Assembly: GCA_017745295.1 (NCBI GenBank)
Contig: JAGHZR010000020.1
Span: 1-64,000 of the forward strand
DNA: 64,000 bases
Direction: 5' to 3'
DNA from: Novosphingobium sp.
GTDB lineage: Bacteria; Pseudomonadota; Alphaproteobacteria; Sphingomonadales; Sphingomonadaceae
Shown: in pieces, positions 31,701 through 38,432 of the stretch
How positions within the stretch are numbered: the first letter of the stretch is position 1
Layout: every line of letters starts with the position of its first letter
Program-made: the position numbers and the translations under genes
The notes under the pieces: generated by a model
What the model was told of the DNA's origin: nothing
What the model saw: the letters and a program-made list of their open reading frames with translations, nothing else
The model's database searches: none

Positions 31701-33101
31701 CGTCATGATCTCGATACGGCCAAGATCGAGGCGATCGGGCTGCATGAAGCGCAGATTGCCTTCGCCCTGGTTGTTGAGGCTGGTCGAGATGCTTGGCGTC
31801 GGCGGCGTGATCAAGGCATCGCGCTGGGCGTTGGTCGCCGTCTCCTTGCTGTCCAGTTCGGGCAGGATCATCGTCAGGCTGCCGTCGGTCAGGGTGACGC
31901 TGGTAGCCGTCGCGGCGTTGGTCACGCGCGTGAGCAGGTGGATCGTGCCGCGGGTATGGACGCTGCTGGTCGCCAGCGCGACGCCGTCTTGGGTCACGTG
32001 TTCGCCCGCAAGCGTGATGTCGCCCTGCCGCGCCTGGATCAGGCCGCTGTTGACGACATCCCCGCTGGTGCTGCCTGCCGTGATGTTGACCGCGATCTCG
32101 TTGCCGCGCGTGGTCGAAATCTGGTTGGCGTCGGTGCCGTAGCCGGGACGGATGGTGAAGCTGTCGCCTGCGGCCAGCAAGGTCTGCCCGCGATCGGTGA
32201 CGATCGTGCCGGCGTTCTCGACCCGCTTGCCCAGCAGCATCACGAAACCGCCGCCTTCCACCACCGTTTTCGGTGCCGTCGTGGTGATGCGTGCCCCCGC
32301 CTCGACCGTGACGTCACCGCCCGCATTGACGAAACCGTCGACGAACTTGGGCGGCAGCCAGGGAGTGAGCGGATCCGCCTGGCTCACGCTGTTGATGCCG
32401 TACTGGCTGAAATGTTCGTTGCTGATCGTGGTGGTCGCCGCGACGAGGTTGCGCACGTTGACCTGGCTGGCACCGCCGAAGATCACGCCGTTGCGATTGA
32501 GGACATAGACCGAACCATCCGCCTTGATGGTGCCGAGAATCTTCGAGGGATCGGCGTGGACGTCGGTGACGCGGTTCAGCGTGATCCAGTTGCTGTTGCC
32601 ATGATGATCGAACGTCAGGTCGGTCTCGCGCCCGACGTTGAAGCTGTCCCAGGTCAGGATCGCCTTGTCACGGTTCTGGTCGACCGTCACCTTGGTCCGG
32701 CCGTCCTGTCCCTGCGACTGCGTCGGACCGCTCGCACCGACCCACAGGCTGGGATCTATCGAGATGTCGGCCGCCTGTTGAAGACCGCCCTGCCCAAGGC
32801 CGTTCGGAACGGCCGACTGCGCGGCCAGCGCGGCAGCCCGCGCGGCCTGCTGCGCCGCGTCCATCTGGGTGCGGATGCGCGCCGCGTTCTGGAGCGAGGC
32901 GCGAACCCGCGCCGCCGTCTCGACCGCGGCCGCATTGCGCGATCCGACATTCTGCGCGGCCTGCGCGGCCTGGGCCGCGGCATTGGACGCGGCACGTCCC
33001 GCGCCCAGGTTCTGCGATAGCGCCGGAGCACCAAGGAGCAGGCTGCCCAGCGAGGCGCCGAGGAAAAGATGGCTGCGATATGAGCGGCGGCTGCGGATCA
33101 T
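19707..33101 (-). CDS. Giant TpsA filamentous haemagglutinin (DUF3739 type, 4464 aa)
   Basis: This is the secreted adhesin of a two-partner secretion system, moved across the outer membrane by the TpsB protein at 38432. Signal peptide: residues 1-30, ending PALSQ. Residues about 33-98 are an unusual alanine-rich helical stretch before the TPS domain (about 115-350), which contains AILTWDSFNVGRETDLTFD, VLNRNGVIFGGASQVNVRNL and VVEGGGFVMLLGKRVENAG. The rest is beta-helical repeat, with two stretches rich in LP-x-GT/AG phrases (about 1030-1155 and 3045-3325). The C-terminal region resembles the DUF3739 type found in sphingomonads. The ATG at 33101 is preferred because GGAG lies eight bases upstream. 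It has no anchor domain, so release or retention after secretion is unknown. Confidence 0.93.
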   Translation of the reverse strand: MIRSRRSYRSHLFLGASLGSLLLGAPALSQNLGAGRAASNAAAQAAQAAQNVGSRNAAAVETAARVRASLQNAARIRTQMDAAQQAARAAALAAQSAVPNGLGQGGLQQAADISIDPSLWVGASGPTQSQGQDGRTKVTVDQNRDKAILTWDSFNVGRETDLTFDHHGNSNWITLNRVTDVHADPSKILGTIKADGSVYVLNRNGVIFGGASQVNVRNLVAATTTISNEHFSQYGINSVSQADPLTPWLPPKFVDGFVNAGGDVTVEAGARITTTAPKTVVEGGGFVMLLGKRVENAGTIVTDRGQTLLAAGDSFTIRPGYGTDANQISTTRGNEIAVNITAGSTSGDVVNSGLIQARQGDITLAGEHVTQDGVALATSSVHTRGTIHLLTRVTNAATATSVTLTDGSLTMILPELDSKETATNAQRDALITPPTPSISTSLNNQGEGNLRFMQPDRLDLGRIEIMTGGSATFESGSNTIAQGGQIAVMARGRTFVGDGATLDVSGVRDVAMDMESNTIKVNIQPFEMRDSAPNREVADLKTNDIWIDVRDLVLLPSGTGGHDGDRYYTPGGLLEIGGHLGNTAHGIGEWVANAGSITFTSGNGNTSTIPPDAGQLVIQKGAILDISGGSLSYNAGYVRSTLFMGSDGKLYAAGQAPADVKLVSVGASFMRQHGRWGDRYNETFVNPFARTLSTRWEEGYTVGRDAGVLSLSVPTVVMEGTVLADVIVGERQTQTRPDPAPTVSETGVISGTVVKRLDGYKLPQTVTPLAGSLYVGNQLHVQPAANTVNLPFPTDVTVSAGTDVTGGMTSATKLVPDMIGAVQLSADSINQAKLGELRVSGASVSVKSDLAVANGGKVMLRGENVTVGSSITAHSGLISVEGVIVTCPYACEAVPTSVKVADGVKLDTTGLWVNLKTGGDRRDLAYLDGGDVLIGSRQGSLRMGDGSLIDASAGGAILELGETLGANGGNVLLSTGNLPRETVNELVLGGEVRSYGSGEGKGGSLILNNGGRAITIGEKLFEGNVIVAGQPLPADLQLSENTVLPAGSVLPFDYAYQVTKAVVGDVLGNYEFFEFGGKTLTADYVVPVDFVGEIYGTGYETMYFPGDTVPAGTYLEFAYWSPGPGTIVPEWTVELFGPELTLSAPVNRTIKAGSVLEEALALNKGMSLKKGWTFGQDIKVGEPLHLEADFFQKGFSKYTIRAGGDIHVRGDTKIDVVAPVREFSAASHGVASGASPDQAMTLLTPEMFQEDAANGRFIQRQGASLDLIAMGTGDQVYVNNYGVRITGALPYGNIYLGADAQLRVDDGQSITLTAAESMLLQGRIEARGGTVNLNAGMPESMDRDTPGSTPVRYDASRALYIDDGAVIDVSGRAHVATDQRGLRYAHVSKGGSIHAGGQNVTVRTLTEARNLTSAYVVVRPGALLDASGASAEVDYLTSAMTGSASAGRKSQLIATDGGKIAFDSQYGVFLDGDLRAHAGGKGALGGELSVTLSTPVYADPGVSSGKAIPNYMRRLRSIVVGQKYETVLPGSLSFGDCITGCWTPGQTIAESTASNEGVADLVGKAHVGMDRLNAGGFDSLSLRSDDVVLFDGDVSVDLGRNLTLAGTVANLQLDGKVALSAAYVNFASGGYMWGNDIVQQNKGTLALQTRPQVGNGSITITGGLVDMAGISFGVNGSIGLIGDEQLEYEYAAPGDVSIVSRSDIRLTGGTVRSMSNISLTAAQIYPTSGAQAAIYAGVYTYRLPGNTSLYSALLEGSTINFHKLDGVTPAAPLSAYGTLTVGADVINQGGVLRAPLGMIRLGVGGDGYYPGPDELPAGETYWNQKYQRTTSKVNLLPGSLTSVSGDGLVIPYGGTADGITWLRNGTAIDTTALYQGVTVIGSLDAKAGAVLDLSGGGTVSGAAFTSGRGGSVDVLKTALANVNPAYANFSDPDAKVYAIVPSYGNSAAPVAIDGHAQPVSGQQIVIPEGVPGLKAGTYTLLPAEYALMKGAFRVEIGKTATLGAAGRGLTPMADGSYALGAHTAIANTGSTSPMPVNVILSSADVVRTHSAYNETTFEKFLINMPSTELFGRPLPLLPRDGKQFVLALANPVNGGTESIFTFKGTGKFAAAEGGLGGSLSILPGNYGSGGTYGLDILGAGGKPTEGNAWLYAADLNAVGATTMVLGGSILRSVFGTNPVIATLTIQPGGGDGRTLSYNGFDGISVRSGAVLSAPQILMVSDGNSDLTVEAGAILTSVGKGKPGFDSSSGFTIANGRASILAVSNGLVEFATPTQGGMTGEIVVANGAGLYSDGTIAFATRGPVKLGETTDYGARYLSFATGSVNIGTSEALGLAAQQGILPGGIALNQGVLERLIKGGGAGNAPAMERLILSASESVNFYGSVNLDTRATNRDSRLQLVLNTPALYGHGDAGDSATVSAATLVWNGILGQKGTGFSSTPTVGLPGGVIANGPGTGSGTLNLIADRIVLGYQDDVETKSDLQLDRLALGFGTVNLTASNRIESNSNAVLSFYQSQAEQGKPGTGGNLNFTTPLLTGAAGSKVGYVAGGAVTIAAPQGWTPATKRVDAPMGADVSITGTSVNANTLIALPSGKLRLLATLGDVTLGDSARIDMAGKATAFFDETRYSWGGDVELEAAHGGVTMAKAAVIDLSADYNHAGLLKVTALNGTVALNGAIEGEARNGANPANPALRNGGIDIRAGQLADFSGLNRRLTEADVTESRNFIVKTGDLVIGDEVKARNVSITADGGNLTVNGRIDASGAKPGTIRLAAQGDLTLAGSAVLDARGTQLQVDSYGAVVEAANRPTMELTSKAGTLALLQGATIDLTSADGVARGRIDLNAPRLGGNDVAVSAANTLNIRGMDSLSVNAFRTYVPGNGVIDQALMDGIHGDSDAFINAAISNSALLGRMAGLRAYGSAFHFRPGVELASAPGGDLRISGDLNLAGYRYASLNPATQRAANYADPTGGGYGSGEAGVLLVRASNDLDINGSITDGFGVPARTPDDNGWVLYPGKQGVVDAWIQEYRLPSAATLGAGTSFPNGVTLGYAVPVQGFQVIANVPMGAETQLSAAFTLGTDWVARADIHLPDGSVIARGTIMATGTTLPVGTKLGAGSVMPGTVSLGAMTWPEGVPVPAAFTLSTALQLGAGAILPRDITIAQNIISGVLTSPVTLTYNYQVVGTAAGASGSSVPAGPSSDFVLTFPVPVRNSTQIRGGVAIPFAFANAVAITATGWTAQAPIWASKAEFESGAAPIYAAGQAVTARLPADSWLGAGTVVPGTVATIRAMTLPVGTPMNIFRTNEMFFAENITLPTGTVLPAGVKIVPIELPKADPMRPVQADGTQGRIWATAGMLPQGSESWSMRFVAGADIGSADGRALRAASELAQARQTGDLSLSDRHFINPQVTSADGFDGAWLKNMQALQVFSVVRTGTGSLDLLAGGSYAQYSLFGVYTAGTPSDTIGGTTPDGYNVYDQPRATLSGAGNRANPWIGANFDGYADAIRDYRAWYPEHGGDLMLSVQGNMTAFQTGRNVGYLRPGSSDVANWLWRQGGYGVTEGEAALGQDTPTAWWIHFGGYVPNAPASLNQFTGQNAPMLVGFTGIGTLGGGNLTVSAGGDAGVMSDYEYLQGDTYSDSNRRVLSSTALNFAVAGTGRVTSVDRPGGFVSGGKLVQTGGGDMTIRIGGTLNPGFSPSVTTVNGNPEMAGNLINLRGAIDVTAGAINRITLVPGDSTSTLNARGALVLAGVGDPGSVTQLAGAGASMGYIDAGGNFVRPDGVAMVSSFTLWRDDTAIHLYSAGGTVTPVLLAGSGNAARRDARYWYPPILTATAASGDIVWSGGTCGNDCTTGIAAVELLPSPHGQVEMLAMGSIEGGADINQDGVGQIPATMPIALSGMSNSADLLPNPFRPVWAGQLQRTSTGATVVNPIFEGNAALGSIGSNMAFQPDTATGTLLTGRKDPALFYAVEGDIYRLSYGMMTWDGITPRYIGSGSATIRAGRDIINFGTIPAIGCGLTGPVDCRGTMQLFGGAFRTAGLVIHNDPRDITLISAGRDILYGNMSVAGPGNLIVEAGRNIYQGDSGRLTSLGPLFNLTPATRNGGAGISVLTGVGAGGPHYDDFTRLYLDPANLADPAYPLVHENNRGKVVHTYQAELTAWLSDRYGFKAENPRAALEYFNTLSPVERGIFVRLAYYDELKAGGREYNDPESPRFASYLRGRNAISVLFPENDASGSAISYAGDLTMFGGSGVRTLFGGNVELMVAGGQTLIGVGSVVPPSTAGVLSLGSGDIDIFSLRSVLLGQSRVFTTFGGDLFIWSVQGDINAGRGSKSTAVYQPPRRVYDLYGNVTLSPPTQNTGAGIATLNPIPEIPAGDIDLIAPLGTIDAGEAGIRVSGDVNLAALQVLNAANIQVQGEARGIPLPPVVNTSALTTASSATSAVVAEVARMAERVRPKPSDIPVIVSVRLLGFGTQP

Positions 33102-33210
33102 CGAACGAACTCCAGGATGCACATCGGCCGCAAGGCTGCGGCATCGGGAAGGAAGGGACTGACCGGGGCCGCGAGGCGCTCCATCCGGTCGGAACGGGGT
33201 TTGCGAGCCG

Positions 33211-33732
33211 TCATCGCGGCCGCAGAGGATTGACGGGTGTCACGGCCGGACGGGACGGATAGACCGAAGTCCCGAGATTGCCGCCCATGCGCAGCCGGGT
33301 ACCCGAAAGGCTCGAAACGCCGACCTGCACGTCGGGCGAGCCCGCCTGCGGCACCGCCACGCCCTGTGCGGCACCGGCCTTGATCCGGGCGATGCGTGCC
33401 GCCTCTTCAAGCTGGCGCGCCGCACAGTCGAGATGTCCGGCACGCTGGCCGCCGATATCGACCGCTACGCAGGGAACAGGCGGATGCCGGGCAGCAATAC
33501 GCTGCTGGGGTTCCTTTGCGATGGCTTCGGTTCCCAGCAGCGCGGCCACGGCCAGGAAAAGAGGCCGCCCACCCGAGAGGAAGGCGGACGGCCCCTTCCG
33601 GCGCGACCCGCCGGACCTGACCGGCCATGAACGGCACGGTTTGGTCTCGGGTGTCGCCGGGGAAGTCGCCGCAACAACCGCGCGTCCCCCTGCGCCAGGC
33701 CCGATTCCGGAAACGGTGCTGCCCATGACCAT
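33211..33732 (-). CDS. Small exported hypothetical protein in the TPS operon
   Basis: This 173-residue frame begins six bases after the porin stop codon and ends 109 bases before the haemagglutinin. An arginine-rich N-terminus leads to a hydrophobic segment (RPLFLAVAALLGTEAIA, about 55-71) that could be a signal or anchor. The mature part has two cysteines, one in PVPCVAVDIG and one in GHLDCAARQLEEAAR, and ends in a Gly/Pro-rich tail. No family is recognised with certainty. Position between porin and TpsA suggests a role in adhesin export or surface retention (inference). The true start could be further in, nearer the hydrophobic segment. Confidence 0.6.
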   Translation of the reverse strand: MVMGSTVSGIGPGAGGRAVVAATSPATPETKPCRSWPVRSGGSRRKGPSAFLSGGRPLFLAVAALLGTEAIAKEPQQRIAARHPPVPCVAVDIGGQRAGHLDCAARQLEEAARIARIKAGAAQGVAVPQAGSPDVQVGVSSLSGTRLRMGGNLGTSVYPSRPAVTPVNPLRPR

Positions 33733-33738
33733 CGGGGT

Positions 33739-35454
33739 TCAGAAGCGCGAGGTGAAGTCGACCATCAGGTGGTCGACGGAAAGCGGCGGTCCGGCGATCT
33801 CGTCTGCCGACATCCAGCGAATGCCGAACGCGGTGTTCTCCGCCACGCCGTAAGTGCCGCCTGCGAACCAGCCCTTCATGTTGGTGCCGCCAAGACCGAA
33901 GTCGGAATCGGCCAGTGCGTCCAGCATGGCATCGGATTCGATCCGGCGGTAACCAAGGTTGGCGTTCCAGTCGCCCTTGTGAATGGTCTGGTCGCCCTGC
34001 GGCAGGCCGCGACCCAGGTGTCCGACCGACAGGCGCATCTGCCACCCGTCGTCGCCGCCGGCGAACTGTCCGCCCTTGCCGTTGATGATCGGCGCGAAGT
34101 TGTTCAGCGCCAGTGGGCCGACCTTGCTGCGCGTGAAAGCAAGGTTGCGCAGGTAATCGCCCTCAAGACGCAGCGACAGGCGCTCGGTCAGACCGTAGTC
34201 GATTTCGCCGCGTGCAGAGACCACCTCGTACTTCGAGGCAAGGCCGAAGTATTGCACTTCGGGGCTCAGGCCTTGCGGTACGGAGGGATTGGGCACCACA
34301 TTGCGCAAGGCCATATGCGTGTTGCCGAACTGCTGGAACAGCGGGCGCATCGCATCGGTGCTGCAGACGTCCTGGTTGAAGGCACAAGGCGCGGAAACCT
34401 CGCCCTGAACGTTCTCGAAGCGGAAATAGCCACCGGCCAGGCGCGTGCGCAGGGCCGAAGTCGGGCGCACGTCGATGCCGAACTGGCCCGCTGCCAGATA
34501 ACGATCGCGAGAGCGGAAGCTTCCCACGTCACGCGAACCGAAGTTCAAGCTGGTGTTGAACAGCGGGAAGAAGCCCGCGGTTCCGAACACACCGAAACGC
34601 TCGTTCAGCTTGACTTTCGCCGAGGCGGAAATGCCATCGAAGTTGAGATCTTCATCGAAGATCAGAGTGCTTGACCAGAACGGATTGGCAAAGCGGCCAA
34701 GCTCCACGCCAAAGCCCTTCATCGGCGTCAGGTGGATGGCCGCGCGGTCCAGCCAGAGCTGGTACTTGCCGAACTCGCCGACCTGGCCGAGCGTCTGGTT
34801 GGTCGATACCGGCGAGCGGTCGTTGCCGGTGGCGACGCGCACTTCAGCCGTTACCCAATCGTCGATCCGCGCATTGACGCCGAGACGGGCGCGCAGGCGC
34901 ATCGCCACGCGGTCGTTACGCGTGTTGAGATAAGGAAGATTGACGAAGCCGGGCGATGCCGGGTTGACGTCGATGCCGCCGCCTTCGTTGATGGCGCCCC
35001 AGTTCACGAAGTCCGCGTAGTTGTTGCGATCGAACATCATCGCGTCGAGACGCGCGCGGATGTCGCCGGAGATCGTGATGCGCTTGGTCCATTCCGGCAC
35101 TTCGCCCGGTTTTGCCCAACCTTCGGCCTGTGCCTGCTGGCCCAGTTCGTTGCGCAGCTCCTGCTTGAGCTGCTCGCGCACCACCTGCGGGACATAAGGA
35201 ATGGTCTGGACGCCGTCGGCCGAGACGCCGCCCGCCGGGACCGGCCGGACGGCGGCTGCCGGCGGCGCGACGCCGGCTTCGGCGATCATCGCATCGGCTT
35301 CTTCCCGAGTGACCAGGCCCTTGCGGACCATGATCTCGAGAAGCTTGTTGGAATCGACCTGCTGTGCGGCCGCAGGCGAGGCCGCGACGGCGGCGCCGGC
35401 AACGCACGCCAGTAGCAGCGGCTTCATGCGGCGACGAACTTGGAGACGGAACAT
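33739..35454 (-). CDS. Putative outer-membrane porin
   Basis: This 571-residue protein belongs to the putative porin group common in sphingomonads. The start MFRLQVRRRMKPLLL (35454) has a GGGGGAT site. The signal peptide ends near AAAQQ. Residues about 30-60 (LLEIMVRKGLVTREEADAMI) are a short helical SLH-like or coiled segment often seen in these porins. From about residue 110 on, alternating aromatic/hydrophobic beta strands run to the terminal VDFTSRF. Two cysteines (APCAFNQDVC, near residue 360) probably form a loop disulphide. It lies 65 bases after tonB and six bases before the next gene. It could serve solute uptake or be a partner of the local TonB motor. Confidence 0.85.
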   Translation of the reverse strand: MFRLQVRRRMKPLLLACVAGAAVAASPAAAQQVDSNKLLEIMVRKGLVTREEADAMIAEAGVAPPAAAVRPVPAGGVSADGVQTIPYVPQVVREQLKQELRNELGQQAQAEGWAKPGEVPEWTKRITISGDIRARLDAMMFDRNNYADFVNWGAINEGGGIDVNPASPGFVNLPYLNTRNDRVAMRLRARLGVNARIDDWVTAEVRVATGNDRSPVSTNQTLGQVGEFGKYQLWLDRAAIHLTPMKGFGVELGRFANPFWSSTLIFDEDLNFDGISASAKVKLNERFGVFGTAGFFPLFNTSLNFGSRDVGSFRSRDRYLAAGQFGIDVRPTSALRTRLAGGYFRFENVQGEVSAPCAFNQDVCSTDAMRPLFQQFGNTHMALRNVVPNPSVPQGLSPEVQYFGLASKYEVVSARGEIDYGLTERLSLRLEGDYLRNLAFTRSKVGPLALNNFAPIINGKGGQFAGGDDGWQMRLSVGHLGRGLPQGDQTIHKGDWNANLGYRRIESDAMLDALADSDFGLGGTNMKGWFAGGTYGVAENTAFGIRWMSADEIAGPPLSVDHLMVDFTSRF

Positions 35455-35519
35455 GGAATCAAATCCCCCTGGGATGAAAAGCGTGCATGAGCGAACGGGC
35501 GTTTGCGGGAAGGCGTGGA

Positions 35520-36245
35520 TCAGCCGCCCCTGAGTTCGACCCGCGTCACCGGCATTCCGGCGGGCGGTCGCTGTGAACATTGCAGGCCGGTCAGCACCTG
35601 CCGGATACGGGCCTGGCGCTTGAGGTCGCCGTCCCCGACGCTGACGTCGGAAATGCGGCCTTCGGAATCGAAGCTGACCGCAAGCCGTACTGCATAGCGA
35701 CCGCGCGAGAGCTCCTTGTCGGATTGCGCGGCCTGCCGGATGCACTGCTGTGCGATCTGGGCGTAGGCCGCGAAAGCATTACCGCCCCCGCCCCCCGGCC
35801 GGCCGCCGATCCGGGTTCCGCCGCCGTTACCGGCAGCGAGACCGTAATTGCTGGGGCCAGCGCCCTCGCGAGCGGTCAGCGCATTCTCGCCCGGCGTCGA
35901 GGGTTCCGAGGATTGCTTGGCCGGTTCGGGCGGCGGCGTATCCTGCGGTTGCTCGACCGGCATGTTCGTGGGCTCAGGCGGCTTCTCGACCGGCTTGGGC
36001 TCAGGCGGCGGTGGAGGCGGAGGGGGCGGCGGCAGAACCACCTGCACCGTCCGCGTGTCGTTGGGGCGCAACCGTGTCGTAGGGTCGGCGAAGAACCCCA
36101 GCGCCACGAGCAGCGCGAAGCCTCCACCCACGACGGCCACGCCGATCAGCAACTTCTGCCGCGTCGGATGGCCACTGGGCGGCAGCCGGTCCAGGACGCC
36201 GCCGCCGAAGCCCTTTCCCGGCGGCGGGAGCGCGGAAACCGTCAT
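35520..36245 (-). CDS. TonB-family energy transducer
   Basis: This 241-residue protein couples an ExbB-ExbD motor to an outer-membrane partner. One membrane helix (about 31-52, LLIGVAVVGGGFALLVALGF) is followed by a proline-rich spacer with ten consecutive prolines and EPKPVEKPPEPT repeats. A glycine-rich linker (about 137-160) precedes a short C-terminal domain (AVRLAVSFDSEGRISDVSV, then PPAGMPVTRVEL). The ATG overlaps the exbD stop (ATGA at 36242-36245). Having its own TonB beside TpsB is unusual, since two-partner secretion is normally regarded as needing no TonB. Confidence 0.88.
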   Translation of the reverse strand: MTVSALPPPGKGFGGGVLDRLPPSGHPTRQKLLIGVAVVGGGFALLVALGFFADPTTRLRPNDTRTVQVVLPPPPPPPPPPEPKPVEKPPEPTNMPVEQPQDTPPPEPAKQSSEPSTPGENALTAREGAGPSNYGLAAGNGGGTRIGGRPGGGGGNAFAAYAQIAQQCIRQAAQSDKELSRGRYAVRLAVSFDSEGRISDVSVGDGDLKRQARIRQVLTGLQCSQRPPAGMPVTRVELRGG

Positions 36246-36673
36246 TGCGCACCTGCCGGTGCCGCAGCGGGCGGGCGCGTTGCCGCCATGCCGAGGCTTG
36301 GCACGCCGACCCGGCTGCACAAGTCGAGAACCTGCATCACCTTGTCGTACTGCACCGCCCGATCGCCGCGCAGGATCACCGCAAGGTCCGGCGTGGAGGC
36401 GATGCTGGTGCGAAGCTCGTTCTCCAGCTCGCTCATCGACACGGGCACCGCGTCGATGGAGACGGTGCCGTCGTCCGACACGGCGATGACCCTGCTCTTG
36501 GGCTCGTTCATCGTCTTGGCAGCCGAAGCGCTTGGCAGATCCACCTTGATTCCCTGAACCGCGGCAGTGGTGAGCAGGATGAAGATGATGAGGAGCACCA
36601 GCATCACGTCGATCATCGGCGTGACGTTGATCTCGTTGTACGGCTTGTCCTCGTCGCCGATCTGAATGGCCAT
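36242..36673 (-). CDS. exbD: ExbD/TolR-family proton channel subunit
   Basis: This 143-residue inner-membrane protein is the ExbD/TolR stator partner. It has the family N-terminus NEINVTPMIDVMLVLLIIFI, in which Asp22 is the proton-carrying residue, a single membrane helix (about 20-40), and a periplasmic domain with VKVDLPSA-like and VILRGDRAVQYDKVMQVLD motifs. The start at 36673 places 25 bases between it and the exbB stop. It overlaps tonB by four bases. Confidence 0.93.
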   Translation of the reverse strand: MAIQIGDEDKPYNEINVTPMIDVMLVLLIIFILLTTAAVQGIKVDLPSASAAKTMNEPKSRVIAVSDDGTVSIDAVPVSMSELENELRTSIASTPDLAVILRGDRAVQYDKVMQVLDLCSRVGVPSLGMAATRPPAAAPAGAQ

Positions 36674-36698
36674 GACCTCAGCTCCTTCTCTCTGGGGC

Positions 36699-38432
36699 TC
36701 AGGCCGCCTGCACGGCAGGAATGTCCTGCCACGTTTCGGCGATGCGCTTCTCGAGTTCGTCGGCGAAGATCTGGCCGTTCGCGGTAATCTTCTTCGAGCG
36801 CACCAGGAGCGCGTTGTAGGCAAACATCGAGGGGATCGCGACGACCAGACCGGCAACCGTCGCCAGGAGCGCCGCGGCAATGCCGGGAGCGATCGCATTG
36901 ATGTTGACCTCGCCCGCGGCGGCAACGGCAGCGAACGTGATCATGACGCCCAGCACCGTACCGGCCAGTCCGATGAACGGCCCGCCCGAGATCGAGTTGG
37001 TCAGCAGGCCCATCCGCTCCGACAGGCGCTGGTTCTCGCGCACCTGTTCGGCATCGAGCGCCGAGCGGATTGCCGCGATCGATTGCGCGCGGATCGCGAA
37101 GCGGCTGCCGGTGGCGCGTCCTTCCTTGAGGCGTTCGCCCAGTTCGCGGCGGCCCAGCTGGTAAAGGTGCCCCAGTGTCGAATGCGCGGCTTCCGCCCCC
37201 GGATCGAAGGCCGGTAGGCCGTCATGGTCGCCCGAGCGCTTCGCCTGAGCCCGGTAGGCGTCGAGAAAGCTGTCGTTCGCCTTCTCGATCCGCGAGAACA
37301 GCAGGTGCTTCGATATCATGGTCCAGATCGCCAGCACGAACATCAGGCCCAGGATCGCGATCACGATCCAGGCGTCCAGCGTCAGCGCGCCGAACAGGAT
37401 GCCGAGGTAGCCATGTCCGCCACCCGTCTCGACCTGCTCGGCCGTGTCGAACGTGAGCAGCCGCGCGCCCTGTCCTTCGGAAGCCGCCGCCAGCTGGAAT
37501 GCCGCTTGCGGCAACGCCGCGCCGGCAACACGCAGTTCGTCGATCTCGCCTGAAAGGCCTTGGCCGATCACCGCATTGCCGGTCACCGCGCCGAGAGCGC
37601 CCTCCAGTTCGGCGACGGACTGGCCGCCGATGTAGAGCACCGACTTTTTACCGTCGTTGGAAAGCGCCACATGAGCCCAGCTTCCGGCCGGCAACGCGGC
37701 GCCCTGCGAGCGCTTGCCGGCCTGCTCGATGAACAACTGCCCGCCCTCGAGGATCAGGCTGGCACTGCCTGGCAACGCCAGCAACGTGCCGTCCGAGGCA
37801 GGCTTCACCCAGAAGCTGACCGAAAGCGGCCCCGCCGCGAAAGCGGAAGCCGGCAGCGTGACAGGCGCGGCGCCGTCGAGAACGAGGCTGTTGGCGATCA
37901 GGCCGTTCGCATTGCGCCTCTCGCCGCCCTGCGCATTGGCGCCGTTGGCCGTGACGTCCTTGGGCGCGCCCTGTTCGTTGAAGTGATAGACCAGACGATA
38001 ATCCGGCTCGATGCTGCCCGCGGCGTCCTGGCCGGGCTTGGCATCCTTGTTGCCGTAATAGGCGAAGATCGCCGCAGGCTGACCGGGCTGAAGGCCCTGC
38101 ACATCGACCCATACGAGCGCCTGCTGGCCTTTCACGTCCCACTTTTCGACATGGAACTTGAGCGGCGTGCGGTCGTCTCCGGCAACGAACCGCAAGTCCG
38201 AACCATCAGGCTTAACGTCCGCGAAATTGAAGTTCCCCTGGTGCAGCCGTACGAGAACCGGCGCGCGGGCGACTTCGCCGGTGACACCGGCGGCCTGCGC
38301 ATTAAGGTTGATCTTGGTACGGAAGGCGTAGTCGGTTTCCCACCAGGCGTAGGCCGGCATGGCGGTGGTCAGCGCGGCAGCGGCGACAAGGCCCCCGACC
38401 ACACCCTTCGTCAGGCGTGCGTTAAGAGACAT
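36699..38432 (-). CDS. exbB: ExbB-type proton channel with N-terminal DUF2341 and LamG-like domains
   Basis: This 577-residue protein is about twice the normal ExbB length. Signal peptide: residues 1-29. Residues about 45-130 look like DUF2341 (VLVRLHQGNFNFADVKPDGSDLRFV). Residues about 160-305 look like a LamG/concanavalin carbohydrate-binding fold (VSFWVKPASDGTLLALPG, GEIDELRVAG). Membrane helices at about 354-375, 484-506 and 515-543 form the MotA/TolQ/ExbB core, with GPFIGLAGTVLGVMITF and ALLATVAGLVVAIP. The periplasmic module could sense or bind a glycan. The stop of tpsB and this ATG share one base (TGATG at 38430-38434), showing tight coupling. Confidence 0.9.
   Translation of the reverse strand: MSLNARLTKGVVGGLVAAAALTTAMPAYAWWETDYAFRTKINLNAQAAGVTGEVARAPVLVRLHQGNFNFADVKPDGSDLRFVAGDDRTPLKFHVEKWDVKGQQALVWVDVQGLQPGQPAAIFAYYGNKDAKPGQDAAGSIEPDYRLVYHFNEQGAPKDVTANGANAQGGERRNANGLIANSLVLDGAAPVTLPASAFAAGPLSVSFWVKPASDGTLLALPGSASLILEGGQLFIEQAGKRSQGAALPAGSWAHVALSNDGKKSVLYIGGQSVAELEGALGAVTGNAVIGQGLSGEIDELRVAGAALPQAAFQLAAASEGQGARLLTFDTAEQVETGGGHGYLGILFGALTLDAWIVIAILGLMFVLAIWTMISKHLLFSRIEKANDSFLDAYRAQAKRSGDHDGLPAFDPGAEAAHSTLGHLYQLGRRELGERLKEGRATGSRFAIRAQSIAAIRSALDAEQVRENQRLSERMGLLTNSISGGPFIGLAGTVLGVMITFAAVAAAGEVNINAIAPGIAAALLATVAGLVVAIPSMFAYNALLVRSKKITANGQIFADELEKRIAETWQDIPAVQAA

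Noticed and set aside
26955..33020. 2021-codon and 1100-codon (21003-24305) plus-strand frames opposite the haemagglutinin
   Set aside because: Although long, they consist of low-complexity Arg/Ala/Asp/Val sequence with no domain and mirror the repeat structure of the real TpsA gene.
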